From Cellvibrio sp. KY-GH-1 (GTDB taxonomy: Bacteria; Pseudomonadota; Gammaproteobacteria; Pseudomonadales; Cellvibrionaceae), in assembly GCF_008806975.1 (NCBI RefSeq), contig NZ_CP031728.1:558001-622000 (forward strand): a stretch of 64,000 nt of DNA, given 5' to 3'. Both the position numbers and the translations under genes were made by a program. The first letter of the stretch is position 1. Every line of letters begins with the position of its first letter. Below the pieces are notes generated by a model that saw nothing but the letters and a program-made list of their open reading frames with translations, did no database searches and was not told the DNA's origin. Positions 19,556 through 27,973 of this stretch are shown here, piece by piece.

Positions 19556-19564
19556 CTAAGGTGG

Positions 19565-19753
19565 GTGATTGGCCCTTATCAAAAACGTAATCTGTTGCTG
19601 GAAAACCTTAAGAAAATCGAATGGAAAGCGGGTGAGCCTGCTATATTTATTGCTGCTGAATCAGCCCAGATGCAAGCGATAAAGCTATATGTAAAGAGTC
19701 AGCCAGGTTATAGTAAAATCCAAACTTACGCATCTGGATACTGGAAGGCATAA
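19565..19753 (+). pseudogene. C-terminal remnant of a siderophore-interacting protein
   Basis: The frame encodes about 62 residues. Its GEPAIFIAAESAQMQAIK and YASGYWKA segments resemble the NAD-binding C-terminal end of ViuB-type siderophore-interacting ferric reductases. The FAD-binding N-terminal domain is missing and no ribosome site fits the GTG at 19565. After a stop at 19751 an adjacent frame stays open (from HKYRISHIN), suggesting a frameshift or random reading. It looks like decayed ancestral sequence between the + and - agarase blocks. Confidence 0.55.
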
Positions 19754-19790
19754 ATACAGAATCTCTCATATCAACTATCAAAATGAAGAT

Positions 19791-19835
19791 GCTGAGGCTG
19801 CATTAATTTCCGGGGAAAATAAATACAGCCTCAGC
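19791..19835. repeat. Perfect 10-bp inverted repeat near the end of GH50-2
   Basis: GCTGAGGCTG (19791-19800) and CAGCCTCAGC (19826-19835) are separated by 25 bases. On the - strand it is followed by a modest T-rich run, so it may terminate the GH50-2 operon. The nearby 12-bp palindrome TCGCGATCGCGA (19855-19866) is a separate element. Confidence 0.55.
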
Positions 19836-19895
19836 TCGACAATAGGTTTGACACTCGCGATCGCGATTATTGTTAAAAAAATAGTTTTTCTTTTA

Positions 19896-22214
19896 TTATT
19901 TTCCAAAACGCTTAATGTAAAGGCTTTTATTGACTTCTTGCGCCGCCTTTACTAAGGGTGTGTAGGGGATGTCGGCAACACTTACAAAACCCACATTATA
20001 ATTCTCACCGTCATAAGCCCGCCCAGTTAATGGCGAGTCAATATACTGAAACCAGTGTGCCCCCACAAAATAGGGGTTTTCAATCACACTATTGAGATAG
20101 CTTTTATATTTTTCACCGCGATCAAATTGAGATTCTGCATGTATTAACCCAGGGTTTAAGAGGCCAGAGTCAATGGCGCCATTATGGAATTCACCAATAA
20201 TGCTGGGTTTGTCTAACTCAGCTAAAAAATCCCAATAAGGTTGATCAATACCTTCCCTATAATAGTTGTAGCTCATCACATCTACATATTTTGCGGCGGC
20301 TTTTAGTACTTCAGGTGTCATAGCCCAATGCGCAAAGCGTGGGCCCATATACAGATGATTCGGCATATATTTTGTTAGTGCTTTATCTACTCGACTGAAG
20401 TAGGCATCAGCATAAAGATAAAGCAATTCAGAGAAGTCGCCCAGCATTTGTGCATTATAAGATGTCAGCTCTACCGGCTGAGACAGCTGTGCCCAAGAAG
20501 TATGTTTTAAATCCCATGCGCTATTTAAGTTTTCTATATTCTGATACTTATTTTTCAGGTGATTGATAAATTCCTGTTTTAAGGGACTGTCATTAGCATT
20601 CTTTTTTAATCCATTGATAACAATTCCATACTGGAGCGAAGGGCTACCCATACTCCCCCAACTTTTTTCATTATCAATAAATACACCTACACACCATGGG
20701 TTGTCTTTTACTTCATCGGCTATTTTTTTAATGGCCTTGTTGGTGCGCTGTGTAAATACTGGGTCAAATGGATCGGGCATGGCACCCCAATAGTCGTTGC
20801 CTGAATTAACTGTTTTGAAGTCACCAATAATCCAACCATTAGCAAAATAAGGAAGTCTATTCATTTGATAGAAGCTAGCGTCCACCCAATTACCAAAGGA
20901 TGTAAAGCCCCAATTATGCATACGTTTGATGGTGGTGTCGCGCCAGTCTTGCATTAGTGCTTCTTCATTTTGCGTGGCGTATTTACGGGCTAAATTAGCT
21001 CTATAGAAACTAAAGGTTTCGCCTTTTTTTAAGCTGCCAGAATGTACGCTGCGGCGATATCCATAATTGGCGCCTGCAGCTTCACTGTAGCTGGGCAGCC
21101 AAGTAAACATATCAGCCCTCAATTGGGAGCTTATATGACGCGATGGCCAAGCTTGTTTCGGGGCAGTGTTTAAACCTATCGAATCTTCGGGGGTGTAATC
21201 GCCAGCATCTCGTTGTTTGATTAGGGCAGCATCAAAATCATAACCGGTAATGGTTGAGGTGTTCGCCATGCGAATATTGGCAATACCATTCGAGAAAAAT
21301 AGATAGCCTTCTGGATCAACGAGAGACCATTTACCCTGATATTTCTCCGCCCGAAAGTAACCGGTACTTTTTAACTTGGGGCCATTTATCCAGCCATTAA
21401 ATGTTGAACGGGATGGGAATTGTTGGTCAGTTAAATTTTCTTGCTCTTGTTGTGAAAAACTACGTAATTGATCGGCGCTGTAAACCTTCCCAGCGAAGTC
21501 TTGTTTTGCATTTTGGCCATACTCATCAACTAAACCAGTGAGGTATTCTGGGTCAAAATTATTAGGTTTAACTACGCGGAGGTTATCAATGATTAATTGT
21601 TTATTTTCCAATACGCCTGAAATAAGCAGACGAATAGATGTGATTGCACTAGTGTCGAGTGTTTTTGTGCCGCCTCGCCAAATAGTTGAAATATAGTTAT
21701 GGGGCCAACTGGGTGGGTCGTTGCGAATTCCGGTATTAAGAAGAAAAGATGGTACTTTAAGTTCAATTAAGTAACTGTTATTTGATTCAGCTGGTACGGC
21801 GACATTACTTAGTTGAAATGCTCCGCTTTTATCGTAAGTATATATGTAGATGTGGGTTGAACTTTTTGTTGAATTTTCAATATCTAACACGAGAGCTGCT
21901 GATTCATAATCATTAAAATTCCATGTGTTTGACGGGTTGATGTAAACCGATGAATCATGATTGTTGAGTGAGTCAAAATTGATTTCTAACCCGTGATTTC
22001 CCTCATTAACAATGAGTTTCGATCTGGCGTTTTGTAGCTCAATTGCTTTTATGTCGCTCTCGTTTTCAAAATCAAGCAGAATTCGTTCTTTAACTTCAAG
22101 CAGGTTAATTTTATCATTCTTGCCTTTTTTGTGTTTTGGTTCAGCGCAGGATGCTATTAAAAATAGACTAATTATGCACAATATAATTTGATTAAGATGT
22201 TGTGAGTTTTTCAT
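19896..22214 (-). CDS. GH50 beta-agarase lipoprotein 2
   Basis: 772 residues from the ATG at 22214. This start has AGGA upstream and gives a proper lipoprotein signal (FLIASC); the frame opens 27 bases earlier. The architecture matches the other GH50s: N-terminal beta-sandwich, then a catalytic barrel with acid/base Glu in IDNEKSWG (about E516) and nucleophile Glu in IIGEFH (about E675). It starts 16 bp after the stop of the FecR-LamG gene and so is the distal gene of the sigma/anti-sigma transcription unit. Expected to act as an exo-agarase on the outer cell surface or in the periplasm. Confidence 0.92.
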   Translation of the reverse strand: MKNSQHLNQIILCIISLFLIASCAEPKHKKGKNDKINLLEVKERILLDFENESDIKAIELQNARSKLIVNEGNHGLEINFDSLNNHDSSVYINPSNTWNFNDYESAALVLDIENSTKSSTHIYIYTYDKSGAFQLSNVAVPAESNNSYLIELKVPSFLLNTGIRNDPPSWPHNYISTIWRGGTKTLDTSAITSIRLLISGVLENKQLIIDNLRVVKPNNFDPEYLTGLVDEYGQNAKQDFAGKVYSADQLRSFSQQEQENLTDQQFPSRSTFNGWINGPKLKSTGYFRAEKYQGKWSLVDPEGYLFFSNGIANIRMANTSTITGYDFDAALIKQRDAGDYTPEDSIGLNTAPKQAWPSRHISSQLRADMFTWLPSYSEAAGANYGYRRSVHSGSLKKGETFSFYRANLARKYATQNEEALMQDWRDTTIKRMHNWGFTSFGNWVDASFYQMNRLPYFANGWIIGDFKTVNSGNDYWGAMPDPFDPVFTQRTNKAIKKIADEVKDNPWCVGVFIDNEKSWGSMGSPSLQYGIVINGLKKNANDSPLKQEFINHLKNKYQNIENLNSAWDLKHTSWAQLSQPVELTSYNAQMLGDFSELLYLYADAYFSRVDKALTKYMPNHLYMGPRFAHWAMTPEVLKAAAKYVDVMSYNYYREGIDQPYWDFLAELDKPSIIGEFHNGAIDSGLLNPGLIHAESQFDRGEKYKSYLNSVIENPYFVGAHWFQYIDSPLTGRAYDGENYNVGFVSVADIPYTPLVKAAQEVNKSLYIKRFGK

Positions 22215-22230
22215 TGGTAGGTTCCTGGTG

Positions 22231-23799
22231 CTAATGGCCAACAGTATTTTTTTTCATTAGGTTTTTAATCTGTGGTTCATCAAGAGCCGAGTCAAAGATG
22301 TATAGTTCATCTAATTGCCCGCGGAAAAAACGATTATTTTGATTGGTGTTTTGATCATCAAACGCAATATTACGACCCATAGTTAATGGTTTTGAATTTG
22401 GGTGATTAAGGTCGGTAAAGACTTTAGCTATAGATTTGTGATCGCTGTATTCTAAGTTGCCATCTACATAAATAAGGACATGTGTACTAAGATTTGCGTC
22501 TTTGCCACCAAATAAAACAATTGCTAAGTGATGCCAATTGTCATCGCGTAAGTCGGTAGTTCCCACTATTTCACCTTGATTCGTTCCTATACGGATGCGA
22601 CCAAGGGGGCCACTAACAGCTAATGGATTCAATGAAATTTGCCATGCGGATTGCACATCGCTCAAGCCCCAATTCAATATTCCAAACCCTTGTGATAAAG
22701 AAAAATCTTTAGGTGCTTTCAACCAAAAAGCCACAGTTCGAGGTTTGTGCCCGCCGATCCCTTTATATGCAGTGGCCAGCCAGCTGTTTTCACCATCAAA
22801 ATTAACGGCATTTCCAAATTTACCTGGTACGGTTGATATGCCTGCAAGTTTCTTGTTTAGTGAATTTACTTTTGCGTTGTAGCATTTGCCGTCTATTCCC
22901 GTGCCGATACAGGAAAATTCTTGTTGTGATAAATCATCAAAAGACCAGTGCAGGTAATTGGGTTGTGCTATTGATCGGCCAGGGAGACTGCGCATAAAAC
23001 GATTGGGGTTATTTTGAATGTTAATAACTTGTTGTTGTAAATCAAACGCGCGAGCTTGATCTTTAACTAATAATTGGTAGGGTTGATCGGTACTGGCTCT
23101 TACTTTTACTTCACCGGTAAGTACGTGCACCTGACTTTTTCCATCATCTTCAACACTAACGCCAAACTCTGTACCTAAATCAATAATGCTCGAACTGGGC
23201 GTGTCAACTTTGAAACCGGTGGCGGCTGGCGGTACATTGGCGACTAGTTTTCCGCGCCTTAACAATAGGTGCTCATCCGATAGTATATCTACACTCATTG
23301 GTGCTTCTAATAAAAGACGAACACCATTTTTCAGCGTGATTTCGGCATAACCTTGGCTTAAGGAAAAAGGGCCTGATGATATTTTCTGCCCTTCAGTCAA
23401 TGGTTTGCCTGAAGAAATGGCGGAAACAACTCGATATACCGCACCTACCTCGGTAATTTCCGGGGAAAAAATCTTTAGTAAAAACAGAAAAGAAAGAAAG
23501 CTAATGGCTGCAGCTAGTGCATACCAGTGTCGCTTGATATTGAATATCTTTACAGTTTGGTCGCGTATGGCAGATTGGCTATTATCGCCATAACGACTAT
23601 TAAGTTTCTGTTCTAGTTTTTGCACAAAGTCATCTGTTGAGTTTTCATTTAATAAGTGACTCAATTGCCTGTGCATGACGCGTTGACTAGCCAGCTTATT
23701 TAATAGATCTGGATTTTTAGCAATGGCCTCTGCTAATTGCGACTCAACTTTTTCGCCTGCGATATAGTCCGCTATTAATTGTTCATCATGATTTCTCAT
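22231..23799 (-). CDS. FecR-type anti-sigma-like membrane protein with a LamG sensor domain
   Basis: 522 residues. The cytoplasmic N-terminus (about 1-90) is followed by a single transmembrane helix (about 93-112, WYALAAAISFLSFLFLLKIF). A FecR domain (about 125-230, including FKVDTPSSSIIDLGTEFGV and VHVLTGEVKV) and a C-terminal LamG/concanavalin-like domain (about 280-515, with NWHHLAI and DELYIFDSAL) follow. The start overlaps the ECF sigma stop by 4 bp. FecR proteins control ECF sigma factors in response to an outside signal, and LamG domains often bind glycans. Direct sensing of agar fragments is inferred. The fusion is better known from planctomycete-type bacteria. Confidence 0.85.
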   Translation of the reverse strand: MRNHDEQLIADYIAGEKVESQLAEAIAKNPDLLNKLASQRVMHRQLSHLLNENSTDDFVQKLEQKLNSRYGDNSQSAIRDQTVKIFNIKRHWYALAAAISFLSFLFLLKIFSPEITEVGAVYRVVSAISSGKPLTEGQKISSGPFSLSQGYAEITLKNGVRLLLEAPMSVDILSDEHLLLRRGKLVANVPPAATGFKVDTPSSSIIDLGTEFGVSVEDDGKSQVHVLTGEVKVRASTDQPYQLLVKDQARAFDLQQQVINIQNNPNRFMRSLPGRSIAQPNYLHWSFDDLSQQEFSCIGTGIDGKCYNAKVNSLNKKLAGISTVPGKFGNAVNFDGENSWLATAYKGIGGHKPRTVAFWLKAPKDFSLSQGFGILNWGLSDVQSAWQISLNPLAVSGPLGRIRIGTNQGEIVGTTDLRDDNWHHLAIVLFGGKDANLSTHVLIYVDGNLEYSDHKSIAKVFTDLNHPNSKPLTMGRNIAFDDQNTNQNNRFFRGQLDELYIFDSALDEPQIKNLMKKNTVGH

Positions 23800-24371
23800 T
23801 CGCTTTCTCCTTGCTGCTGTTTAATAATGCAATCGCGCAGCCATTCACGGCAGCGATATAGCCGCATGGTCATTGTTGAATGTTTTACGGTAAATTTTTC
23901 ACAGAGTTGTTTCACACTAAAACCCTCAACGTAATGATCGCGTAATATCGCCTGTTGATCAGGCTCAAGCTTCAAAAAACATCCTGAAAGCCCGGTAAAA
24001 TCAATTGCATCTTCCGTGCTTATGCTCCCGCTTAATTGTTGTGTGTCTAGTAACTCTTGAATAATGTCGGGTTCATGAGGTGTGGAACGCAGATGCTTTC
24101 GGCGATGATTGCGGATAAGATTTAAAGCAATACCAGAAATCCATGAACGAAAAGCGGCAGGGTCATTTATTTTTTTTAAATTCTCATAGGCCAATATAAA
24201 TGCCTCTTGTGCGAGGTCATCTACATCTTGAGTGTATTCAGTGCGGCTGGCTATAAAAGCGCGCAAATAACGTTGATTTAGCTGCACTAGTTTACTGAAA
24301 GCAGACCGATCACCCGCTTGAGCCGCCTTTACATGGGTGCATACATCTTTGTCGGCTACTTTATTTTCCAT
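23796..24371 (-). CDS. ECF-family RNA polymerase sigma factor
   Basis: 191 residues. Region 2 contains DVDDLAQEAFILAYENL and a SWISGIALNLIRNHRR segment that would contact the -10 element; region 4 has the DHYVEGFSVKQLCEKF helix-turn-helix. No region 3 or 1.1 is seen, as expected for ECF factors. It is translationally coupled to the FecR-LamG gene (4-bp overlap), the usual pairing of a sigma factor with its regulator. The GH50-2 gene downstream is an obvious target or co-expressed gene. About 100 bases separate it from the FAD oxidoreductase gene upstream. Confidence 0.9.
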   Translation of the reverse strand: MENKVADKDVCTHVKAAQAGDRSAFSKLVQLNQRYLRAFIASRTEYTQDVDDLAQEAFILAYENLKKINDPAAFRSWISGIALNLIRNHRRKHLRSTPHEPDIIQELLDTQQLSGSISTEDAIDFTGLSGCFLKLEPDQQAILRDHYVEGFSVKQLCEKFTVKHSTMTMRLYRCREWLRDCIIKQQQGESE

Positions 24372-24474
24372 AAAGCTACTCTTGGCTGACTCATGAAATT
24401 TTCGAAAAAAGAATGAGTTTTAAAAAACCTATTACAGATTTAATTAGGGGCATTCTCTTGTAAACGCTAAATCT

Positions 24475-26757
24475 TTACAGAATTTCAATTGCAAATAGAC
24501 TGGCGGGAGCGCCAGCTTCAGTATGAGACAATTCGATATTTAAACAATTGGACAGCAGTGGAGGGTTAAAATGAATGATCTTTATGCTTTGATAATTTCC
24601 CGCGCAGGCATATAGCTCTTCGCCATATGCATTTAATACGCGGATGGTCTGTACACAACAAGGCATTTGAGTTTCTGGATGCTCCATCAGTACAGTTTCT
24701 AAGGCGTGATCAGCATCAGTATCGAAAAATAGTTTTAGCCCAGTTATTTTAACGTTATCTGACCAAGATAATTCGATATTAGGGTTTTTATCTTCAAGTT
24801 TAGCAACCCAGGCATTTGTGCCGAGATAAGGGCGAATAAAACCACCGCGTAAATGCTCTGCCGAATAAGGTTTGAGTGCGGGCGATAGGTGTAAGGCAAG
24901 ATTATGTCCATTGGGGCGACGCTCAGGCGTCCAAAATTCAAATGAGTCTAAACCACTATTTTTGGGCGGGTCTTGGCGTCCAGTGTTTGAAACTGCCTTG
25001 TGAATTTTATTAAGCAGTGTGCATAGTCCAGTTATACGTTGATCGGTTAACGCCAGACTTGCGGTGTCATTGCGCATAAAACATAAAAACCCATATTGTT
25101 GCTGACTTAATTCAGCCATAAATTGTATGTTGATATTTTGTTCGCCTGGTGCAAGTGAAAGCTCAATTCGTTCCACTAAAATATCGGGTGTGTAGTTTCC
25201 GATTTTGCTGCTTATACGTAACTCGCATATCAAAATGCTTTCCATTTGTGCGCGGACATCGATATTTATCTTTGGCACCGGGCCTGCGTTCAATGGGAGT
25301 AATTGCGCCAAACTTTGGTCTAATGTTTTGAAGTCACCATTAGCAGGTAAATTATTTAATTCGAAAGTGGAGCTGGCTTTAATCTTGGCATTTTGCATTA
25401 AAAGGGAGGGTGTTATGGGGATCAGGGGGATTGACTGCCCATTAAGATTCAAGCGTTGCTGAAGTTCTTGCATGTGTTTAGGCGCAAGTAGTGCAGCAGG
25501 TTTGCAATTTAATTCACGGCAAAATGCAGCAGCCTCGCCAACCGCCTGACCACCATGGGCACAGGTAATCATTACGCGAGTTGATCCAAAAGCCATATGG
25601 CTTGCACTGATAATGCGCCCCGCTAAAAATAGATTATCAATATCACGACTCACAAAACAACGATAGGGAATTTGATAAACCCCTTTAGAGTGAAATTGCG
25701 AGCATGCAGGCTTATCGCTATAGATGCCTTCGGCTGGATGTAAATCAATCGCCCAGCCACCGTAAGAAACTGCATCGTCGAAAATGTGTTGCGTCACAAT
25801 ATCCTGTTGCTTCAGCATGTAATGCCCTTCGAAACGCCTACTTTCGCGCTTGCCCGGAATAGTGCCCACCCATTCTAAGGTTAAGTTTTCTACATCTTCA
25901 AATTTTCCGCTATTTTTTATGTAATCCCAAATGCCATAAACAATTTTCCAAAGCTCCCACTTTATATCTTCACTTTGGTAGATCGTATCAAGCACGCCGC
26001 CAAATTCTAACCACCAAAACTTACAACCGGAATCATTGCCATTAATATTTTTGCAGCGAGGAATAGCGGCAATTTCTTCGTGGCTATAAGCAAAGTCAGG
26101 TTTGGTGAATACCACTGGGCGGTCTAATTTTTTACTGTAAAAAAATAACGAATGACCGAGTAAGTCGGTACTTTCATTTTTAGGCGCCATGAGTTCGCCA
26201 AACTCCTCGCAAGACTCTGCACCCATACGAAAACTTGCACCAGCATTAAAAGCCAGTATGCCATCACCGCTTGCGTCACAAAATAACGGGGCATTAATAT
26301 GGTATTGAGTAGAGTTTTGGCTACAAAAGGCTAAAACGCTGTCTATTTGTGTAGCTAAGGTTTTATTTACTTGAAATACTGCAGTGTTTAACAACAGAGT
26401 GATATTAGCTTCAGCGGCAACTTTATTTAACAAAATACTATCAAAAATTAGCGCATTACCCAGTTGATTTTGTTTTAAGTTGTCAAGCATGATCTCATCA
26501 ATTACACCTCCCTCACGCGACCAGCGATTATTATTGCCCATGTGAGAGGTGGCACCGAGGGCCCAGAGTCTAACTTCGGAAGAGGCATTGCCACCGAGCA
26601 CAGGACGATCTTGTACTAATACTACACGGCTGCCCGCGCGCGCTGCAGTTATAGCTGCACAAACTCCCGCTAAACCACCACCTGCAATCACTAAGTCGGT
26701 ATTAATAACTATTTCTTTGTTTAAACGTGATGTTGAACTAAAGGGTGTAGTAATCAT
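24475..26757 (-). CDS. FAD-dependent oxidoreductase, large two-domain type
   Basis: 760 residues. The N-terminal dinucleotide-binding motif is VIAGGGLAGVCAA, then a VLGGNASSEVR motif typical of the PF12831-type FAD oxidoreductases, and a second FAD motif near LFLAGRIISASH. The C-terminal 280 residues form a beta-rich domain without clear family assignment. No signal peptide, so cytoplasmic. It lies 37 bp after GH117 in an operon with a symporter. The family is abundant in glycan-degrading planctomycetes and Bacteroidetes, and its substrates are mostly unknown; oxidation of a galactose or AHG derivative is only a guess. Confidence 0.8.
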   Translation of the reverse strand: MITTPFSSTSRLNKEIVINTDLVIAGGGLAGVCAAITAARAGSRVVLVQDRPVLGGNASSEVRLWALGATSHMGNNNRWSREGGVIDEIMLDNLKQNQLGNALIFDSILLNKVAAEANITLLLNTAVFQVNKTLATQIDSVLAFCSQNSTQYHINAPLFCDASGDGILAFNAGASFRMGAESCEEFGELMAPKNESTDLLGHSLFFYSKKLDRPVVFTKPDFAYSHEEIAAIPRCKNINGNDSGCKFWWLEFGGVLDTIYQSEDIKWELWKIVYGIWDYIKNSGKFEDVENLTLEWVGTIPGKRESRRFEGHYMLKQQDIVTQHIFDDAVSYGGWAIDLHPAEGIYSDKPACSQFHSKGVYQIPYRCFVSRDIDNLFLAGRIISASHMAFGSTRVMITCAHGGQAVGEAAAFCRELNCKPAALLAPKHMQELQQRLNLNGQSIPLIPITPSLLMQNAKIKASSTFELNNLPANGDFKTLDQSLAQLLPLNAGPVPKINIDVRAQMESILICELRISSKIGNYTPDILVERIELSLAPGEQNINIQFMAELSQQQYGFLCFMRNDTASLALTDQRITGLCTLLNKIHKAVSNTGRQDPPKNSGLDSFEFWTPERRPNGHNLALHLSPALKPYSAEHLRGGFIRPYLGTNAWVAKLEDKNPNIELSWSDNVKITGLKLFFDTDADHALETVLMEHPETQMPCCVQTIRVLNAYGEELYACAGNYQSIKIIHFNPPLLSNCLNIELSHTEAGAPASLFAIEIL

Positions 26758-26794
26758 GAAGGTACTCTGAAAATTCTATGTTTTAAAATTTAAA

Positions 26795-27973
26795 TTATGG
26801 ATTGGATTTTCTAGCTTTTATTTGATCGGGGCTTAGGCACTGATAGAAATATACCTCAGGTTTATGCACCAGATCTGTTTCCTTCATGTCAGTGTTATTA
26901 CTGCCAGGTATTAAATTACAATCAAATCTGCCGAGAAAACTGAATTTTTTATCAGGTTTTTCTTTGTCGCAAAAATGCGCTAGCCCCCAGCGGATGCCTT
27001 GCCCATTACCGGAGTCATCAAACGCATCTGGCACATAGGGGCCTGCTGCAATCGGCATTAAGGAGCTGACAGCCGCTAAGCTAAAGTTCACGCCATCTTC
27101 TGCATATTGAATCGTATTGTTTTCATTGCCATTGCGCGTAACTAAGGCAGCAATGCCTTTTTTAAAGGGGAAAAAACATGTTTCATGCCCTGAATTTAAT
27201 ACGGGGTTTAAGGCATGTTTTTTAAAGGGCCCCAATGGTGATTCTGCGATAGCCAAACCATTAGCCACTAAATATTCAGGCCTATCACCAAAGGCGGCTT
27301 TGTAATAAAGATGAATTTTATTGTTATAGATAAGTAAATAAGGATCATGAATGGAGTATTGATCCCACTCACCGGGTGCACCATTAGGTACCACCACATT
27401 GCCGCAGGCTTGCCAGGGGCCATTGGGTGAATCAGACATCGACATGGTTACCGGGCAGTGATCACCCTTAAGTCCACTTGCTTCCATGAACGCCTGATAA
27501 TAAAGATAGAATCTACCCTTCCAAATTAGAATGTCAGGAGTGCTCACGGAACGCCAGCCAAGTCCGGGTTTTTCTGGGCGTTTGATTGCCACTCCTTGTT
27601 CTTGCCAACTAAAGCCATCTTTGCTTGTCGCGTACCATATTTCTGCTAAATCCCAATCTGTTGATGGAATTTCATCGCTACATTTAAGCGGCCCTTGGGG
27701 TGCTGCGATGGTGTTACGTTTGGTATACCAAACATAAAAAATTTCATTGTGTTTAATGATTTTAGAGGGGTCTCGACGAGAAACTCTCCCTGTATCACCT
27801 TGGTAATCAAAACCTTCTATTCGCGTATATTTAAAACTGCTGAATAGATCATTGTCCTCTGGGCGAGGGCTTTGGTAATTATCATAGAGTCTACTCATTG
27901 CGGCACTTAACTCACGCTTAGGGCGCTGTTGAGGAATGTCCCATGGAAATCCGCCAGAATCTTGGTCGCTCAT
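26795..27973 (-). CDS. GH117 alpha-neoagarobiose hydrolase (3,6-anhydro-alpha-L-galactosidase)
   Basis: 392 residues without a signal peptide, so probably cytoplasmic. The sequence follows a five-bladed propeller enzyme: SRRDPSKII near the N-terminus, VSTPDILIWKG, SIHDPYLL, and GHETCFFPFK with H263 and E264 corresponding to the conserved His-Glu pair of GH117. GH117 enzymes remove the non-reducing-end anhydro-L-galactose from neoagaro-oligosaccharides, giving AHG and D-galactose. Its start overlaps the SSS symporter stop (TAATG), so import and cleavage are translationally coupled. Confidence 0.93.
   Translation of the reverse strand: MSDQDSGGFPWDIPQQRPKRELSAAMSRLYDNYQSPRPEDNDLFSSFKYTRIEGFDYQGDTGRVSRRDPSKIIKHNEIFYVWYTKRNTIAAPQGPLKCSDEIPSTDWDLAEIWYATSKDGFSWQEQGVAIKRPEKPGLGWRSVSTPDILIWKGRFYLYYQAFMEASGLKGDHCPVTMSMSDSPNGPWQACGNVVVPNGAPGEWDQYSIHDPYLLIYNNKIHLYYKAAFGDRPEYLVANGLAIAESPLGPFKKHALNPVLNSGHETCFFPFKKGIAALVTRNGNENNTIQYAEDGVNFSLAAVSSLMPIAAGPYVPDAFDDSGNGQGIRWGLAHFCDKEKPDKKFSFLGRFDCNLIPGSNNTDMKETDLVHKPEVYFYQCLSPDQIKARKSNP

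Noticed and set aside
19855..19866. 12-bp palindrome TCGCGATCGCGA
   Set aside because: A single copy in intergenic DNA; no second copy noted to suggest an operator or repeat family.
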